Shown here: positions 8,353-16,682 of the stretch, one piece after another
How positions within the stretch are numbered: the first letter of the stretch is position 1
How the letters are laid out: every line of letters starts with the position of its first letter
Source: Amycolatopsis jiangsuensis
GTDB lineage: Bacteria > Actinomycetota > Actinomycetes > Mycobacteriales > Pseudonocardiaceae
NCBI RefSeq assembly: GCF_014204865.1
Contig: NZ_JACHMG010000001.1
Location: 4,676,501 to 4,740,500 of the forward strand
Length of the DNA stretch: 64,000 nucleotides
Reading direction: 5' to 3'
The notes under the pieces: model-generated
The model's database searches: none
What the model was told of the DNA's origin: nothing
What the model saw: the letters and a program-made list of their open reading frames with translations, nothing else
Position numbers and translations under genes: made by a program

Positions 8353-8814
8353 ATGACCTACGTCCGCTACGAGGCTGACCGAGCGAGCCCCGGGAAGGCT
8401 CCGACCGGCATCTTCGGACTGGCCAACCGGCTCGCTCGCACCGGCCAGCTGTCCTCGCAGGACTGGGCTTTCTGGCGGGCCGGCAATGACTGGTTCGACG
8501 CGGCCTATCCGGATCCCGCAGCTGTGGATCCGACGCTCTTCGACAAGGCCGTCAACCCTGTCGTGTCTTGCTGGTTCAAGGAATCCACCGCCGGCCACCT
8601 GCTTGCCAGGGTGCCTGGTCACCTCGCCTTGCTCGACCGGTACGGCGTTGGCTGGGTCGAACGGAGATCACCAGACCCCGGCGTCGTCCTCTATCTCGAC
8701 GACGTGCAGATCGTCGTGCGGCCACACGAAAAGCAGGTCACCGCACGTGAGTCCGGCAACGGCGGGCAGACTCGGCGTGGACGGTCAGGTCTCAAGGGCG
8801 GACCGACCGAGTAG
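8353..8814 (+). CDS. Conserved-looking hypothetical protein
   Basis: A 153-residue soluble protein rich in aromatic residues, with a folded-looking core (QDWAFWRAGNDWFDAAY, WFKESTAGHLLARVPGHL) and a disordered, basic tail (about 130-153) that overlaps the convergent XRE gene by 30 bp. The composition and the length of about 130 ordered residues resemble small actinobacterial proteins of unknown function. I see no membrane segment, signal peptide or catalytic motif. The ATG at 8353 is preceded by GGGCCT only, so the start is moderately supported. Confidence 0.65.
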   Translation: MTYVRYEADRASPGKAPTGIFGLANRLARTGQLSSQDWAFWRAGNDWFDAAYPDPAAVDPTLFDKAVNPVVSCWFKESTAGHLLARVPGHLALLDRYGVGWVERRSPDPGVVLYLDDVQIVVRPHEKQVTARESGNGGQTRRGRSGLKGGPTE

Positions 8815-9636
8815 CCGGACCGCGTTCTCCGAGGCCGAGCCCTCGGCTGTGGTGACGACGATGAGGGACTGCTCGGGTGTGCGGGCCGGTAGCAGGACCT
8901 GCTGCGCGACCGTGACCGCGCCGACCAGGGGGTGGCGGAGCTCATACGCATCGGCTTCGCACGGCTTGACGCGGTGGTCAGCCCACAGGGCCACGAACTC
9001 CGGGCTCTTCATGGACAGCTCTCCGATCAACGCGGCCAGCAGCGCGTCTTCGGGATGACGCCCGGCGACGAGCCGCAGGTTGCCGACCATCGCGCGTGCT
9101 TTGCGGGGCCAGTCGACGTAGAGATCACGCGTGTGCGGGTCGAGGAACAGCAGGCGGGCCAGGTTCGGCCGATCGTCCGGACAGTCCGGCGCGTCGCGGT
9201 CGAGGTGTCCCGCCAGCAGTGCGTGTCCGAGGGGGTTCCACGCCAGGACGTCGGTGCGCCGTCCGAGAACCAGTACCGGCGTGGTTCCGAACGAGCGCAT
9301 CAGGTCACGCGTGGACGGGTCGAGCCGTTCTTCGGCCGGCCGGCGCTGCTGCCGGGGACGACGCGCCGCCAGCTCACGCAGATGGTCCCGCTCGTGGCTG
9401 TCGAGCCGGAGGGCGCGGGCGAGGGCGTCGAGAATGGCGCCGGACGCGTTGACCGACTGCCCTTGTTCCAGGCGCGTGTAGTACGACACGCTCACGCCCG
9501 CCAGCTGCGCGAGCTCCTCCCGGCGCAGCCCGGCCACGCGCCGGCGTTCGGGGTACGCGGGCAGGCCGACGTCCTCAGGACCGACCCGATCGCGGCGCGC
9601 CCGCAGAAACTCTCCCAGCTGGCCGTCGACGTTCAT
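8785..9636 (-). CDS. XRE-family regulator with MmyB-like ligand-binding domain
   Basis: A 283-residue regulator. An N-terminal helix-turn-helix (LRREELAQLAGVSVSYYTRL, about 35-75) follows the family opening QLGEFLRARR. A C-terminal MmyB-like PAS fold at about 110-270 shows the hallmarks ILDALARALRLD, VLVLGRRTDVLAWNPLGHAL, LLFLDPHTRDLYVDW and WADHRV. Such proteins control neighbouring oxidoreductase or hydrolase genes and may sense small hydrophobic ligands. It is divergent from the MBL hydrolase/esterase pair at 9764, the probable target. The ATG at 9636 was chosen from the conserved opening; its GGGAG is unusually close to the start. Confidence 0.9.
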   Translation of the reverse strand: MNVDGQLGEFLRARRDRVGPEDVGLPAYPERRRVAGLRREELAQLAGVSVSYYTRLEQGQSVNASGAILDALARALRLDSHERDHLRELAARRPRQQRRPAEERLDPSTRDLMRSFGTTPVLVLGRRTDVLAWNPLGHALLAGHLDRDAPDCPDDRPNLARLLFLDPHTRDLYVDWPRKARAMVGNLRLVAGRHPEDALLAALIGELSMKSPEFVALWADHRVKPCEADAYELRHPLVGAVTVAQQVLLPARTPEQSLIVVTTAEGSASENAVRLLGRSALET

Positions 9637-9763
9637 TCTCCCAGTATGCGCGTTGCGCCGGCGGCGAACCTGTCCCCGCGGTGGGTAGGCAAACGCAGGG
9701 CTGGCTGGTGCCCTACGGCGAGCCGCAGGCTGGCGGAGACACCAACGCACTTCGGGAGCTGAC

Positions 9764-10666
9764 ATGCAGGAAATCGTGCTGGGGGACGTCACGGTCACCC
9801 GGATCATCGAGTACTTCGGTTCGGTCGAGATGTCACCGGACACGTTCTTTCCCGAGAGCACCGGGGAGTCATGGCGCGAGCACGAGCACTGGCTGGCACC
9901 GGACTTCCTCGACCCGGAGACCGGCATCTGCGTCACAGCCATCCAGACGTGGCTGTTGCGCAGTGAAGGCAAGACGATCCTGGTCGACACCGGGGTCGGC
10001 AACCACAAGGAACGGCCGTACTCGCCGGTGTGGAGCCACCTGAGCACCGGCTTCCTCGGCAACCTCGCACAGGCCGGGGTCCGGCCAGAGGACGTCGACC
10101 TGGTGATCAACACCCACCTGCACGTCGATCACGTCGGCTGGAACACCTACCTCGACGACCGTGCCTGGGTGCCGACCTTCCCCAACGCCACCTACCTCAT
10201 GCCCAAGGCCGACTTCGACTTCTGGAATCCCGCCAACGGCCACCAGCCGAACCTGGGCCGGGGCAACCAGAACGTCTTCGAGGACAGCGTCGCCCCGGTG
10301 CACGAGGCCGGGCGGACGCTGCTGTGGGAGGACAGCCACCGGATCGACCGGAACCTCACACTGGATCTCGCGCCCGGGCACACCCCCGGCTCGTCGGTGC
10401 TCACCCTCGCATCGGGCACCGACCGTGCGCTGTTCGCCGGCGACCTGCTCCACACGGCCCTGCAGTTCGTCGAGCCGGACACGAACAGCTGCTTCTGCGA
10501 GGACCCAGCGCAGGCCAGAGCCACCCGGCGACGGCTGCTGGGCTGGGCGGCGGACGAGAACGCGCTCGTCGTGCCCGCGCATCTCGGCGGTCACGGGGCC
10601 GCCGAAGTCGTCCGCGAGGGCGACCGGTTCGCCATCAAGGAATGGGCACCGTTCACCCGCCTCTGA
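9764..10666 (+). CDS. MBL-fold metallo-hydrolase
   Basis: A 300-residue metallo-beta-lactamase-fold hydrolase with the zinc motif THLHVDHVG (H118, H120, D122, H123), a later ligand in APGHTPGSS, the bridging aspartate in FAGDLLH and a final His in VPAHLGGHG. The long N-terminal part and length match the group that includes N-acyl homoserine lactonases and various lactone/ester hydrolases. The next gene, a carboxylesterase, starts 25 bp downstream in the same orientation, suggesting an operon for ester or lactone breakdown controlled by the divergent XRE regulator. The substrate is not inferable. Confidence 0.9.
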   Translation: MQEIVLGDVTVTRIIEYFGSVEMSPDTFFPESTGESWREHEHWLAPDFLDPETGICVTAIQTWLLRSEGKTILVDTGVGNHKERPYSPVWSHLSTGFLGNLAQAGVRPEDVDLVINTHLHVDHVGWNTYLDDRAWVPTFPNATYLMPKADFDFWNPANGHQPNLGRGNQNVFEDSVAPVHEAGRTLLWEDSHRIDRNLTLDLAPGHTPGSSVLTLASGTDRALFAGDLLHTALQFVEPDTNSCFCEDPAQARATRRRLLGWAADENALVVPAHLGGHGAAEVVREGDRFAIKEWAPFTRL

Positions 10667-10691
10667 CCGCCGAACAGGAAAGGAGAACCGG

Positions 10692-12113
10692 GTGTCCGAC
10701 CCGATCGTCACCACCACCGAGGGCGCGGTCCGCGGCCGCGCCACCGACCTCGCACACGTCTTCCTCGACATTCCCTATGCCGCACCGCCGACCGGTGCGG
10801 GCAGGTTCGCCGCCCCCGTCCCGCACGCGCACTGGGCGGGTGTCCGGGACGGGACGCGGCCGGGACCGACCGCTCCCCAGCCACGCCGGGACAGTTTCGG
10901 CGCACTGGACATGTCGGTCTACTTCGGACCGGGCTGGGTACCCGGCGACGACTACCTCACCGTCAACGTCTGGGCGCCGCCGGACGCCGGGAACAGCCCG
11001 GTCATGGTCTTCGTGCACGGCGGTGGGTTCAGCGCCGGCTCCACCCGGTCCGCCCTTTACGACGGAACGGCGTTCGCCCGCGACGGCGTGGTGCTCGTGA
11101 CCCTCAACTACCGGCTGGGCATTCCCGGCTTCCTCGATCTGCCCGGCGCGCCGGCCAACCGCGGACTGCTCGACGTCGTGGCCGCGCTGCGCTGGGTGCG
11201 CCGCAACATCGAGGCGTTCGGCGGTGATCCCGGCAACGTCACGCTGTTCGGCCAGTCGGCGGGCGCGACGATCATCGGCGAGGTGCTGGCCACTCCCGAC
11301 GCGGACGGCCTGGTCCGTCGCGCCATCATGCAGAGCGGCAGTGGCCTTGGCGCATTCTCCCGGGAACAGGCGTCACGGGTGACGTCCGCCGCGGCGGACG
11401 CGCTCGGCATCGAGCCGGTCGTCGCGGATTTCGCCCGCGTTCCGGACGAGCAGTTCGTCGAGATCATGCCGAAGCTCGGTGGCCTGGATCTGCGGACCAG
11501 CACCGGGTTCGACCCGCTGCTCGGGCTCAGCACGTTCAGCCTGGTGCTCGACCGGCAACCCGCCGAAGCCGTCGCCGCGGGCGCCGGTGCCGAGGTCGCG
11601 CTGCTCGTCGGCACGAACACCGAGGAAGGCAACCTCTACCTCGCGCCACAGGGAAATCTGACCACCTCGACGATCGAGGACGTGCACGCCACCGCAGCCA
11701 AAGCACACTCCGATCCGGACGCGGCGGTGGCCCGGTACCGGGCCCGGCACCCAGAGGCGAGCCTCGGCGAGCTGCGTTCGGCGATCATGGGCGATGCGCT
11801 GTTCGGCGCGGGAAGCCGCCACCTCGCCGAAGCACACGCGACCCACCGGCAAACCCGTACCCACACCTACGAGTTCGCCTGGCGATCGTCCGCAGTGGAC
11901 GGTCAGCTCGGGGCCGCGCACACGGTGGAGCTGCCCTACGTGTTCGATCTGCCGGACCTTCCCGCCCTGCACGGCTCCCGCGGGCTGCTCGGTCCCGCCG
12001 AGGCTCCGGCGGGACTCGCCGCACGCATGCACGGGGCCTGGGTGGGTTTCGCGCGCACCGGTGACCCCGGCTGGCCCGAGGCGGAGACCCGCCGCTTCAG
12101 CGAGCCGGACTGA
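10692..12113 (+). CDS. Type-B carboxylesterase
   Basis: A 473-residue alpha/beta hydrolase of the carboxylesterase type B family. The oxyanion-hole motif HGGGFSAGS is at 109-117, the nucleophile is S189 in LFGQSAGA, the acid is probably Glu about 303 in GTNTEEGN, and the catalytic His lies in AAHTVELPYVF (about 407). The family opening TTEGAVRGR and LDIPYAAPPTG are present. No signal peptide is visible, so it is cytoplasmic. GTG 10692 was chosen because AGGAG lies 6 nt upstream and the protein then starts at the family boundary, although the frame stays open to 10161. Co-transcribed with the MBL hydrolase. Confidence 0.92.
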   Translation: MSDPIVTTTEGAVRGRATDLAHVFLDIPYAAPPTGAGRFAAPVPHAHWAGVRDGTRPGPTAPQPRRDSFGALDMSVYFGPGWVPGDDYLTVNVWAPPDAGNSPVMVFVHGGGFSAGSTRSALYDGTAFARDGVVLVTLNYRLGIPGFLDLPGAPANRGLLDVVAALRWVRRNIEAFGGDPGNVTLFGQSAGATIIGEVLATPDADGLVRRAIMQSGSGLGAFSREQASRVTSAAADALGIEPVVADFARVPDEQFVEIMPKLGGLDLRTSTGFDPLLGLSTFSLVLDRQPAEAVAAGAGAEVALLVGTNTEEGNLYLAPQGNLTTSTIEDVHATAAKAHSDPDAAVARYRARHPEASLGELRSAIMGDALFGAGSRHLAEAHATHRQTRTHTYEFAWRSSAVDGQLGAAHTVELPYVFDLPDLPALHGSRGLLGPAEAPAGLAARMHGAWVGFARTGDPGWPEAETRRFSEPD

Positions 12114-13530
12114 TCCGGACCTCCGGTGAGAGCCGCCGCCACGGCAGGTCTGCCGGATCGGCGGCCATCACCCCCGGCGACTTCGCGACGAGGACGTGCG
12201 CGGCCATCGGCGCGAAGTCGCCGCGGAAGTGGACGGAGCTCTTGACGACGACGATGCGCTGACGCTCCGGCTCGATCCCGACCATGCGGAACAGGTTGCG
12301 GTCGAACATCTGCGTGCGCCCGCTGGTCACGCCGATGCGGACGGCGCCGCTGCGCAGACAGGCCGAGGCGCCGAGGTCGACGACGTTGCCGTGCATCATG
12401 GGCCCGTCGAACCGGCAGCGGCCGTCGGAGAGGTGTTCCACCACGAACCGGCCGCGCACCGGGGTGTCGCCGGGAACGGCCGGCTCACCGCCGAGGTCGA
12501 GGGTCAGCGTCGCCCCGACCCCGGCAGCGTGGGCCGCGGCAGCCGCGGCCGGGTCGGTGAACAGGCCGATCGCGGCCGGGCCGCAGTCGGCGGCGAGCAG
12601 CGCCTTGAGCAGGCCCGTGGTCCGTGCGGTCCCGCCGGCACCCGGATTGTCCTGGGTGTCGGCGATGACGACCGGTCCCTCGACGCTGAGCCGGATGGCG
12701 TCCGCGATCGCCTCCTCCGGGCCGGGCAGCGCCACCGCCCAGTCCGATTCGAGGCTCGTGACCTGCTCATGGACCCGGTCGACCTGCTCGCGCACGCCGG
12801 CGGTGCCGTACCCGAACACGACCGGTCCGCAGTCGGGGATGTCGGCGGCGGGGAACCCGGCGGCGAACGAGAGCCCCTCCGGCAGCGCCCCGTAGACCGA
12901 CCCGGCGGGCTCGAGGTCCGTGCAGCCGGCATTGATCGGAATCAGGAAAGGCACGCGTTGCCACTCCGGCTTCAGCTGCTCGCCCGCCATTCGCCGGGCC
13001 AGCAGCCGCGCCGCGCGACGCCCGGTCTCGGCCATGTCGACATGTGGGTAGGTGCGGTAAGCGATCAAGGCGTCGGCCGCGGCGAACATCCGCTCGGACA
13101 GGTTGGCGTGCAGGTCCAGGCTCGCCACGATGGGCACGTGCCTGCCGACGATCGCACGCAGGCGGGACAGCAGTTCGCCCTCCCCGTCGTCGTGGTGCTC
13201 GGTGACCATGGCGCCGTGCAGATCCAGGTAAATCCCGTCCGGTGCGCCCTCGCGGGCAGCCTGGAGGATTTCCCCGGTGATGCGCTCGTAGGCGTCCGCG
13301 GTGACCGGACCGGACGGCGAGGCCGCCGCCCAGATCACCGGCTGCACGGTCACGTCGTGCAGCGCGCTGAGGAACCCGCCGATCGGCAGGTTCACCTTCG
13401 CCAGCCCCAATACGTCATCACCGCGGCGCAGCGCCGGAAATCCTTCCCCGTTCTCGAAGTTGGCGTAGCCGGCTGGGGCCGCAGCGAACGTGTTGGTCTC
13501 GTGCTGGAAACCGGCGGCAAGGATTTTCAT
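12097..13530 (-). CDS. M81-family (MlrC-like) metallopeptidase/amidohydrolase
   Basis: A 477-residue protein of the M81/MlrC family, named for the last enzyme of microcystin degradation. It opens with the family signature AAGFQHETNTF (H10, E11), has YLDLHGAMVTEHHDD and ASLDLHANLSERM in the metal-binding N-terminal domain, and DTQDNPGAGGTARTTGLL at the start of the C-terminal domain. Most family members in soil bacteria have unknown small-molecule substrates. Its ATG overlaps the stop of the upstream ACS transporter by 4 nt, so import and hydrolysis are coupled. It is convergent, with a 17-nt overlap, with the esterase. Confidence 0.9.
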   Translation of the reverse strand: MKILAAGFQHETNTFAAAPAGYANFENGEGFPALRRGDDVLGLAKVNLPIGGFLSALHDVTVQPVIWAAASPSGPVTADAYERITGEILQAAREGAPDGIYLDLHGAMVTEHHDDGEGELLSRLRAIVGRHVPIVASLDLHANLSERMFAAADALIAYRTYPHVDMAETGRRAARLLARRMAGEQLKPEWQRVPFLIPINAGCTDLEPAGSVYGALPEGLSFAAGFPAADIPDCGPVVFGYGTAGVREQVDRVHEQVTSLESDWAVALPGPEEAIADAIRLSVEGPVVIADTQDNPGAGGTARTTGLLKALLAADCGPAAIGLFTDPAAAAAAHAAGVGATLTLDLGGEPAVPGDTPVRGRFVVEHLSDGRCRFDGPMMHGNVVDLGASACLRSGAVRIGVTSGRTQMFDRNLFRMVGIEPERQRIVVVKSSVHFRGDFAPMAAHVLVAKSPGVMAADPADLPWRRLSPEVRISPAR

Positions 13531-14810
13531 CGTGTTTCGCTTCCGACGCGGGTGAACAGGATGAGCAGACCGCCGAGCGCCAGCAGGGCGACCATCGACA
13601 GCAACCCTGCCTCGGTACTCCCGGTGGTCTGTTTGACGTAGCCGATCAGCGTCGGGCTGAAGAACCCGCCGAGGAGCCCGATGCTGTTGATCAGGGCGAT
13701 GCCGCCGGCGGCGGCCGTGTTCGCCAGATAGCCCGAGGGAATCGCCCAGAAAATGGTGTAGGACACCCACATCATCGCCGTGGCCACCACGATCGCGGTC
13801 ATCGACACGGGGAAGGACGAGGCCGTGAAGGCGGCGACAGCGAGCGCCACCGCGGCCACGAGCGCCGGGATGGCGCTGTGCAGACGGCGTTCACCGCGCC
13901 GGTCCGACGAGCGCGACACCACGAACATCAGCACCAGCGAGACCGCGTACGGCACCGCGGTCCACAGTCCGATGTGGACTGCCCCGGAGATTCCGTTCTC
14001 CTCGAGGATGGTCGGCAGCCAGAAGCTCACCGCGTACAGACCGCTGATGAGGCAGAAGTAGCCGAGCGCCAGCAGGTAGACCTTCGGGTCCGCGAGCACC
14101 CGGCGGAAGCTGTGCTGGCGCGTGGTTCCGGCCGGTGCCACGTCCGCGGCGATCCGGTCCTTCTCCGCTGCGCTGAGCCACCGGGCGTCCGCGGGCCGGT
14201 CGGGCAGCACCCGCCACACCACGAACGCCAGCAGCACGCACGGCAGTCCTTCGACGAGGAACATCCACTGCCAGCCGGCGAGCCCCGCCGCGCCGTCGAA
14301 CGAGGTCATCACGAACGAGGACAGCGGGCCGCCGATCATCGAGCCGAGCGGGCCCGGGATCATCAGCACCGACATCGCCGTGGCCAGGCGGGCGGGCGGG
14401 TACCACTGGGTGGCGTAGAAGATGATGCCCGGCGCGAACCCGGCCTCGAACACGCCGAGCAGGAACCGCAGGACGTAGAAGCTGCCCGCGTTGTGCACGA
14501 ACAGCATCGCGGCCGAGGTCAGGCCCCACAGCAGCATGATCCGGAACACCGTCTTCCGGGTGCCGATCCGCTGCAGCAGGAGGTTGCTGGGCACCTCGAA
14601 CAGGACGTAGCCGAGGAAGAAGATACCGGCGGCCAGCCCGTAGACCGATTCGCTGATCCCGACGTCGGTGGTCATCTGCAGCTTGGCGAAGCCGATGTTG
14701 ACCCGGTCGATGTAGGCGAAGACGTAACAGATCACGAGCAGCGGCAGGATGCGCCAACCGACTTTGCGGTACAGCACGTCCGGTACGACCCTCTCGCTGG
14801 TGTGCACCAT
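13527..14810 (-). CDS. MFS transporter, anion:cation symporter (ACS) family
   Basis: A 427-residue, 12-helix MFS permease. The opening VGWRILPLLVICYVFAYIDR followed by NIGFAKLQM is the diagnostic start of the ACS family (importers of organic anions such as phthalate, tartrate, galactonate). The RIGTRKTVFRIMLLWGLTSA loop and FAPGIIFYATQWYPPARLA also match. ATG 14810 has AAGGAG 5 nt upstream. It is the first gene of a two-gene operon with the M81 protein and diverges from the tandem Lrp regulator by 77 bp. It probably imports the M81 substrate or a related carboxylate; the specific substrate is unknown. Confidence 0.9.
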   Translation of the reverse strand: MVHTSERVVPDVLYRKVGWRILPLLVICYVFAYIDRVNIGFAKLQMTTDVGISESVYGLAAGIFFLGYVLFEVPSNLLLQRIGTRKTVFRIMLLWGLTSAAMLFVHNAGSFYVLRFLLGVFEAGFAPGIIFYATQWYPPARLATAMSVLMIPGPLGSMIGGPLSSFVMTSFDGAAGLAGWQWMFLVEGLPCVLLAFVVWRVLPDRPADARWLSAAEKDRIAADVAPAGTTRQHSFRRVLADPKVYLLALGYFCLISGLYAVSFWLPTILEENGISGAVHIGLWTAVPYAVSLVLMFVVSRSSDRRGERRLHSAIPALVAAVALAVAAFTASSFPVSMTAIVVATAMMWVSYTIFWAIPSGYLANTAAAGGIALINSIGLLGGFFSPTLIGYVKQTTGSTEAGLLSMVALLALGGLLILFTRVGSETR

Positions 14811-14887
14811 CGACACTCCTTGGTCCGATCGACTTCCCAGTAGGGTGCACAAAAGTCCGCAGTTTCCCCGGATAATGATGGATAAGG

Positions 14888-15922
14888 GTGTTCATGCCGC
14901 CTCAGATGTCGGATCACGACAGCAAGCTGCTGGACGAAACCGATCTCGCGTTGGTGGACGCGCTACAGGTGCACCCGCGTGCGAGCTGGACCCGCCTCGC
15001 CGAGGTCCTGGACCTCGCGCCGATCACGCTGGCCCGGCGCTGGCAGCATCTGGTCGACACGGGTTCGGCGTGGGTCACGGTGGCACTGAGCGAAAGCGGG
15101 ATGCGGGGCGCGCTGCTGGAGCTGACGTGCCGTCCCGGCACCGCGGAACGGGTCGCGCTGACGCTGGCGCGGCTGCCGAACGTGGCGACGGTCGGGGTGA
15201 CCACGGGAGAGTTCCAGGTGTTCGCGCTGGTGCTGGCGCCGACGCTGCCCGCGATCGCCGAAACTCTGGTGCGGGCCCTGCCGATTCCCCCGGAGGTGAC
15301 GACCATGCGTTCGCATGTCTACAGCGGGCTCTTCGGTGGTGTGGTGTGGCGGCTGGGCGTCATGAACCGTGCGCAGACCGAGCTGGTTCGCGAACCGGCC
15401 GGAGCGCCGCCCGGCGAGATCCGGCCGTTCGGCCCGGCCGATCGCGCTCTGTTCCTCGCGCTCGGGCACGACGGGCGGCGTCCCTACACCGAACTGGCCG
15501 ACGAGCTGGGCACCTCGCCGCAGGCGGTCAAGCGGCGGCTCGATCGCCTGCGGCGGCACGGCGACATCACGTTCCGCTGCGACGTGGCCCGGCCACTCGC
15601 GGGCTGGGAATCCATGGCGCTGCTGTGGCTCGCGGTGCCCGACCTCGGACTGCGCTCGGTGGGCCGCCGTCTGGGCGTCTGGCCGGAGACACGTCACTGC
15701 GCGGCGATTCCCGGCCCGGCGAACCTGTCGTTGATCGTGAGCCTGCGATCGCTGGAGCATCTCGGCGAACTGCTCGTGCGCATCGCACGGGAGCACCCCG
15801 AAGTCTCCATTGTGGACCGCAGAATCGTGCTGCGGCAGGTCAAGGTGCACGGGCGGATCGTCGACGAACTGGGCCGCAGCACCAGGGTCGTCCCCGTCGA
15901 CCCCTGGGCCATGTCGTCGTGA
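14888..15922 (+). CDS. Lrp/AsnC-family regulator with two tandem DNA-binding/ligand modules
   Basis: A 344-residue protein about twice the usual Lrp length. Residues about 17-60 form one AsnC-type helix-turn-helix (LALVDALQVHPRASWTRLAE, TLARRWQHL), followed by an alpha/beta ligand domain. A second helix-turn-helix lies at about 185-230 (YTELADELGTSPQAVKRRLD) with its own C-terminal domain. This duplicated architecture occurs in actinomycetes. It is divergent from the ACS transporter/M81 operon, the probable target, likely responding to the transported compound. A GATAAT-like -10 is visible about 15 bp upstream of the ATG. Confidence 0.88.
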   Translation: MFMPPQMSDHDSKLLDETDLALVDALQVHPRASWTRLAEVLDLAPITLARRWQHLVDTGSAWVTVALSESGMRGALLELTCRPGTAERVALTLARLPNVATVGVTTGEFQVFALVLAPTLPAIAETLVRALPIPPEVTTMRSHVYSGLFGGVVWRLGVMNRAQTELVREPAGAPPGEIRPFGPADRALFLALGHDGRRPYTELADELGTSPQAVKRRLDRLRRHGDITFRCDVARPLAGWESMALLWLAVPDLGLRSVGRRLGVWPETRHCAAIPGPANLSLIVSLRSLEHLGELLVRIAREHPEVSIVDRRIVLRQVKVHGRIVDELGRSTRVVPVDPWAMSS

Positions 15923-15955
15923 CCATCACGACTCGACCACAGGGACGGGGCGTGC

Positions 15956-16633
15956 TCACCCGTGCGAGCCCGGTCCGCGCAAGGCGGTGTAGGTGATGTC
16001 GGTGAGGTAGTCGTTCAGCTTCAGCGTTCCCGCGGCCGCGGCCGCCTCGTCGCCGTGGGCGATCGCCCGCAGCAGGTTCCCGTGCAGGTCCGCGGCCGAA
16101 CGGAGTTCCTTGGCCACGTCCGGCAGGTGCGCGAACCAGAAGCGTCGCGACAACGACTGCAGCGGCGCCATGGCCAGTTCGAGGTACTCGTTCTGGGTGG
16201 CCTCGACGACGAGTGAATGGGCCTGTTTGAGCAGCACGCCGAACTGCCGGACGTCGGTCCCCTCGAACTCGTCGAGCGCGGTCGCCAACGCGAGCATCTG
16301 CTCCTTCTGCTGCGGCTTCGCGCGGTAGACCGCGAACCGGGTGGCCATCTCCTCCAGCCCTCGCCGGAGCTCGAGCAGCTGGAAGTGCGCCTCGACGGAC
16401 ACCGCCGCCACGAACGCCCCGCGATGCGGGTGGATCTCCACCATGCGCTCACGAGCCAGCCGCTGCAGCGCCTCGCGCACCGGTGTGCGGCCGAAGCCGG
16501 TCAGCGACATGAGCCCCACCTCGGACACGACATCGCCGGGTGCCAGATCCTGGAAGGTGATCATGTCCTCGAGCACGCCGTAGGCCTGCTCGGCCTTGTT
16601 GACCTGATCCGTCACCCCCTCATCATCGCGCAT
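15956..16633 (-). CDS. GntR-family regulator (FadR subfamily)
   Basis: A 225-residue regulator with an N-terminal winged helix (about 15-75; TGFGRTPVREALQRLARERM is the recognition region) and an all-helical FCD ligand domain at about 85-215 carrying the metal/ligand residues expected of the subfamily. Such proteins usually bind carboxylates. It is divergent from the FAD oxidoreductase/IlvD/MHS operon (start 16683, gap 49 bp), so autoregulation plus control of that operon is the simplest reading. ATG 16633 is preferred; GTG 16615 is an alternative. Confidence 0.9.
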   Translation of the reverse strand: MRDDEGVTDQVNKAEQAYGVLEDMITFQDLAPGDVVSEVGLMSLTGFGRTPVREALQRLARERMVEIHPHRGAFVAAVSVEAHFQLLELRRGLEEMATRFAVYRAKPQQKEQMLALATALDEFEGTDVRQFGVLLKQAHSLVVEATQNEYLELAMAPLQSLSRRFWFAHLPDVAKELRSAADLHGNLLRAIAHGDEAAAAAGTLKLNDYLTDITYTALRGPGSHG

Positions 16634-16682
16634 TGTCACGGCCCACTGGCCACCGGCCCGGTCAGTGCTATACGGTCGATAT

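Noticed and set aside
10161..10691. N-terminal extension of the carboxylesterase into the MBL gene
   Set aside because: The extension overlaps the MBL gene in another frame, and AGGAG before GTG 10692 gives a standard family start.
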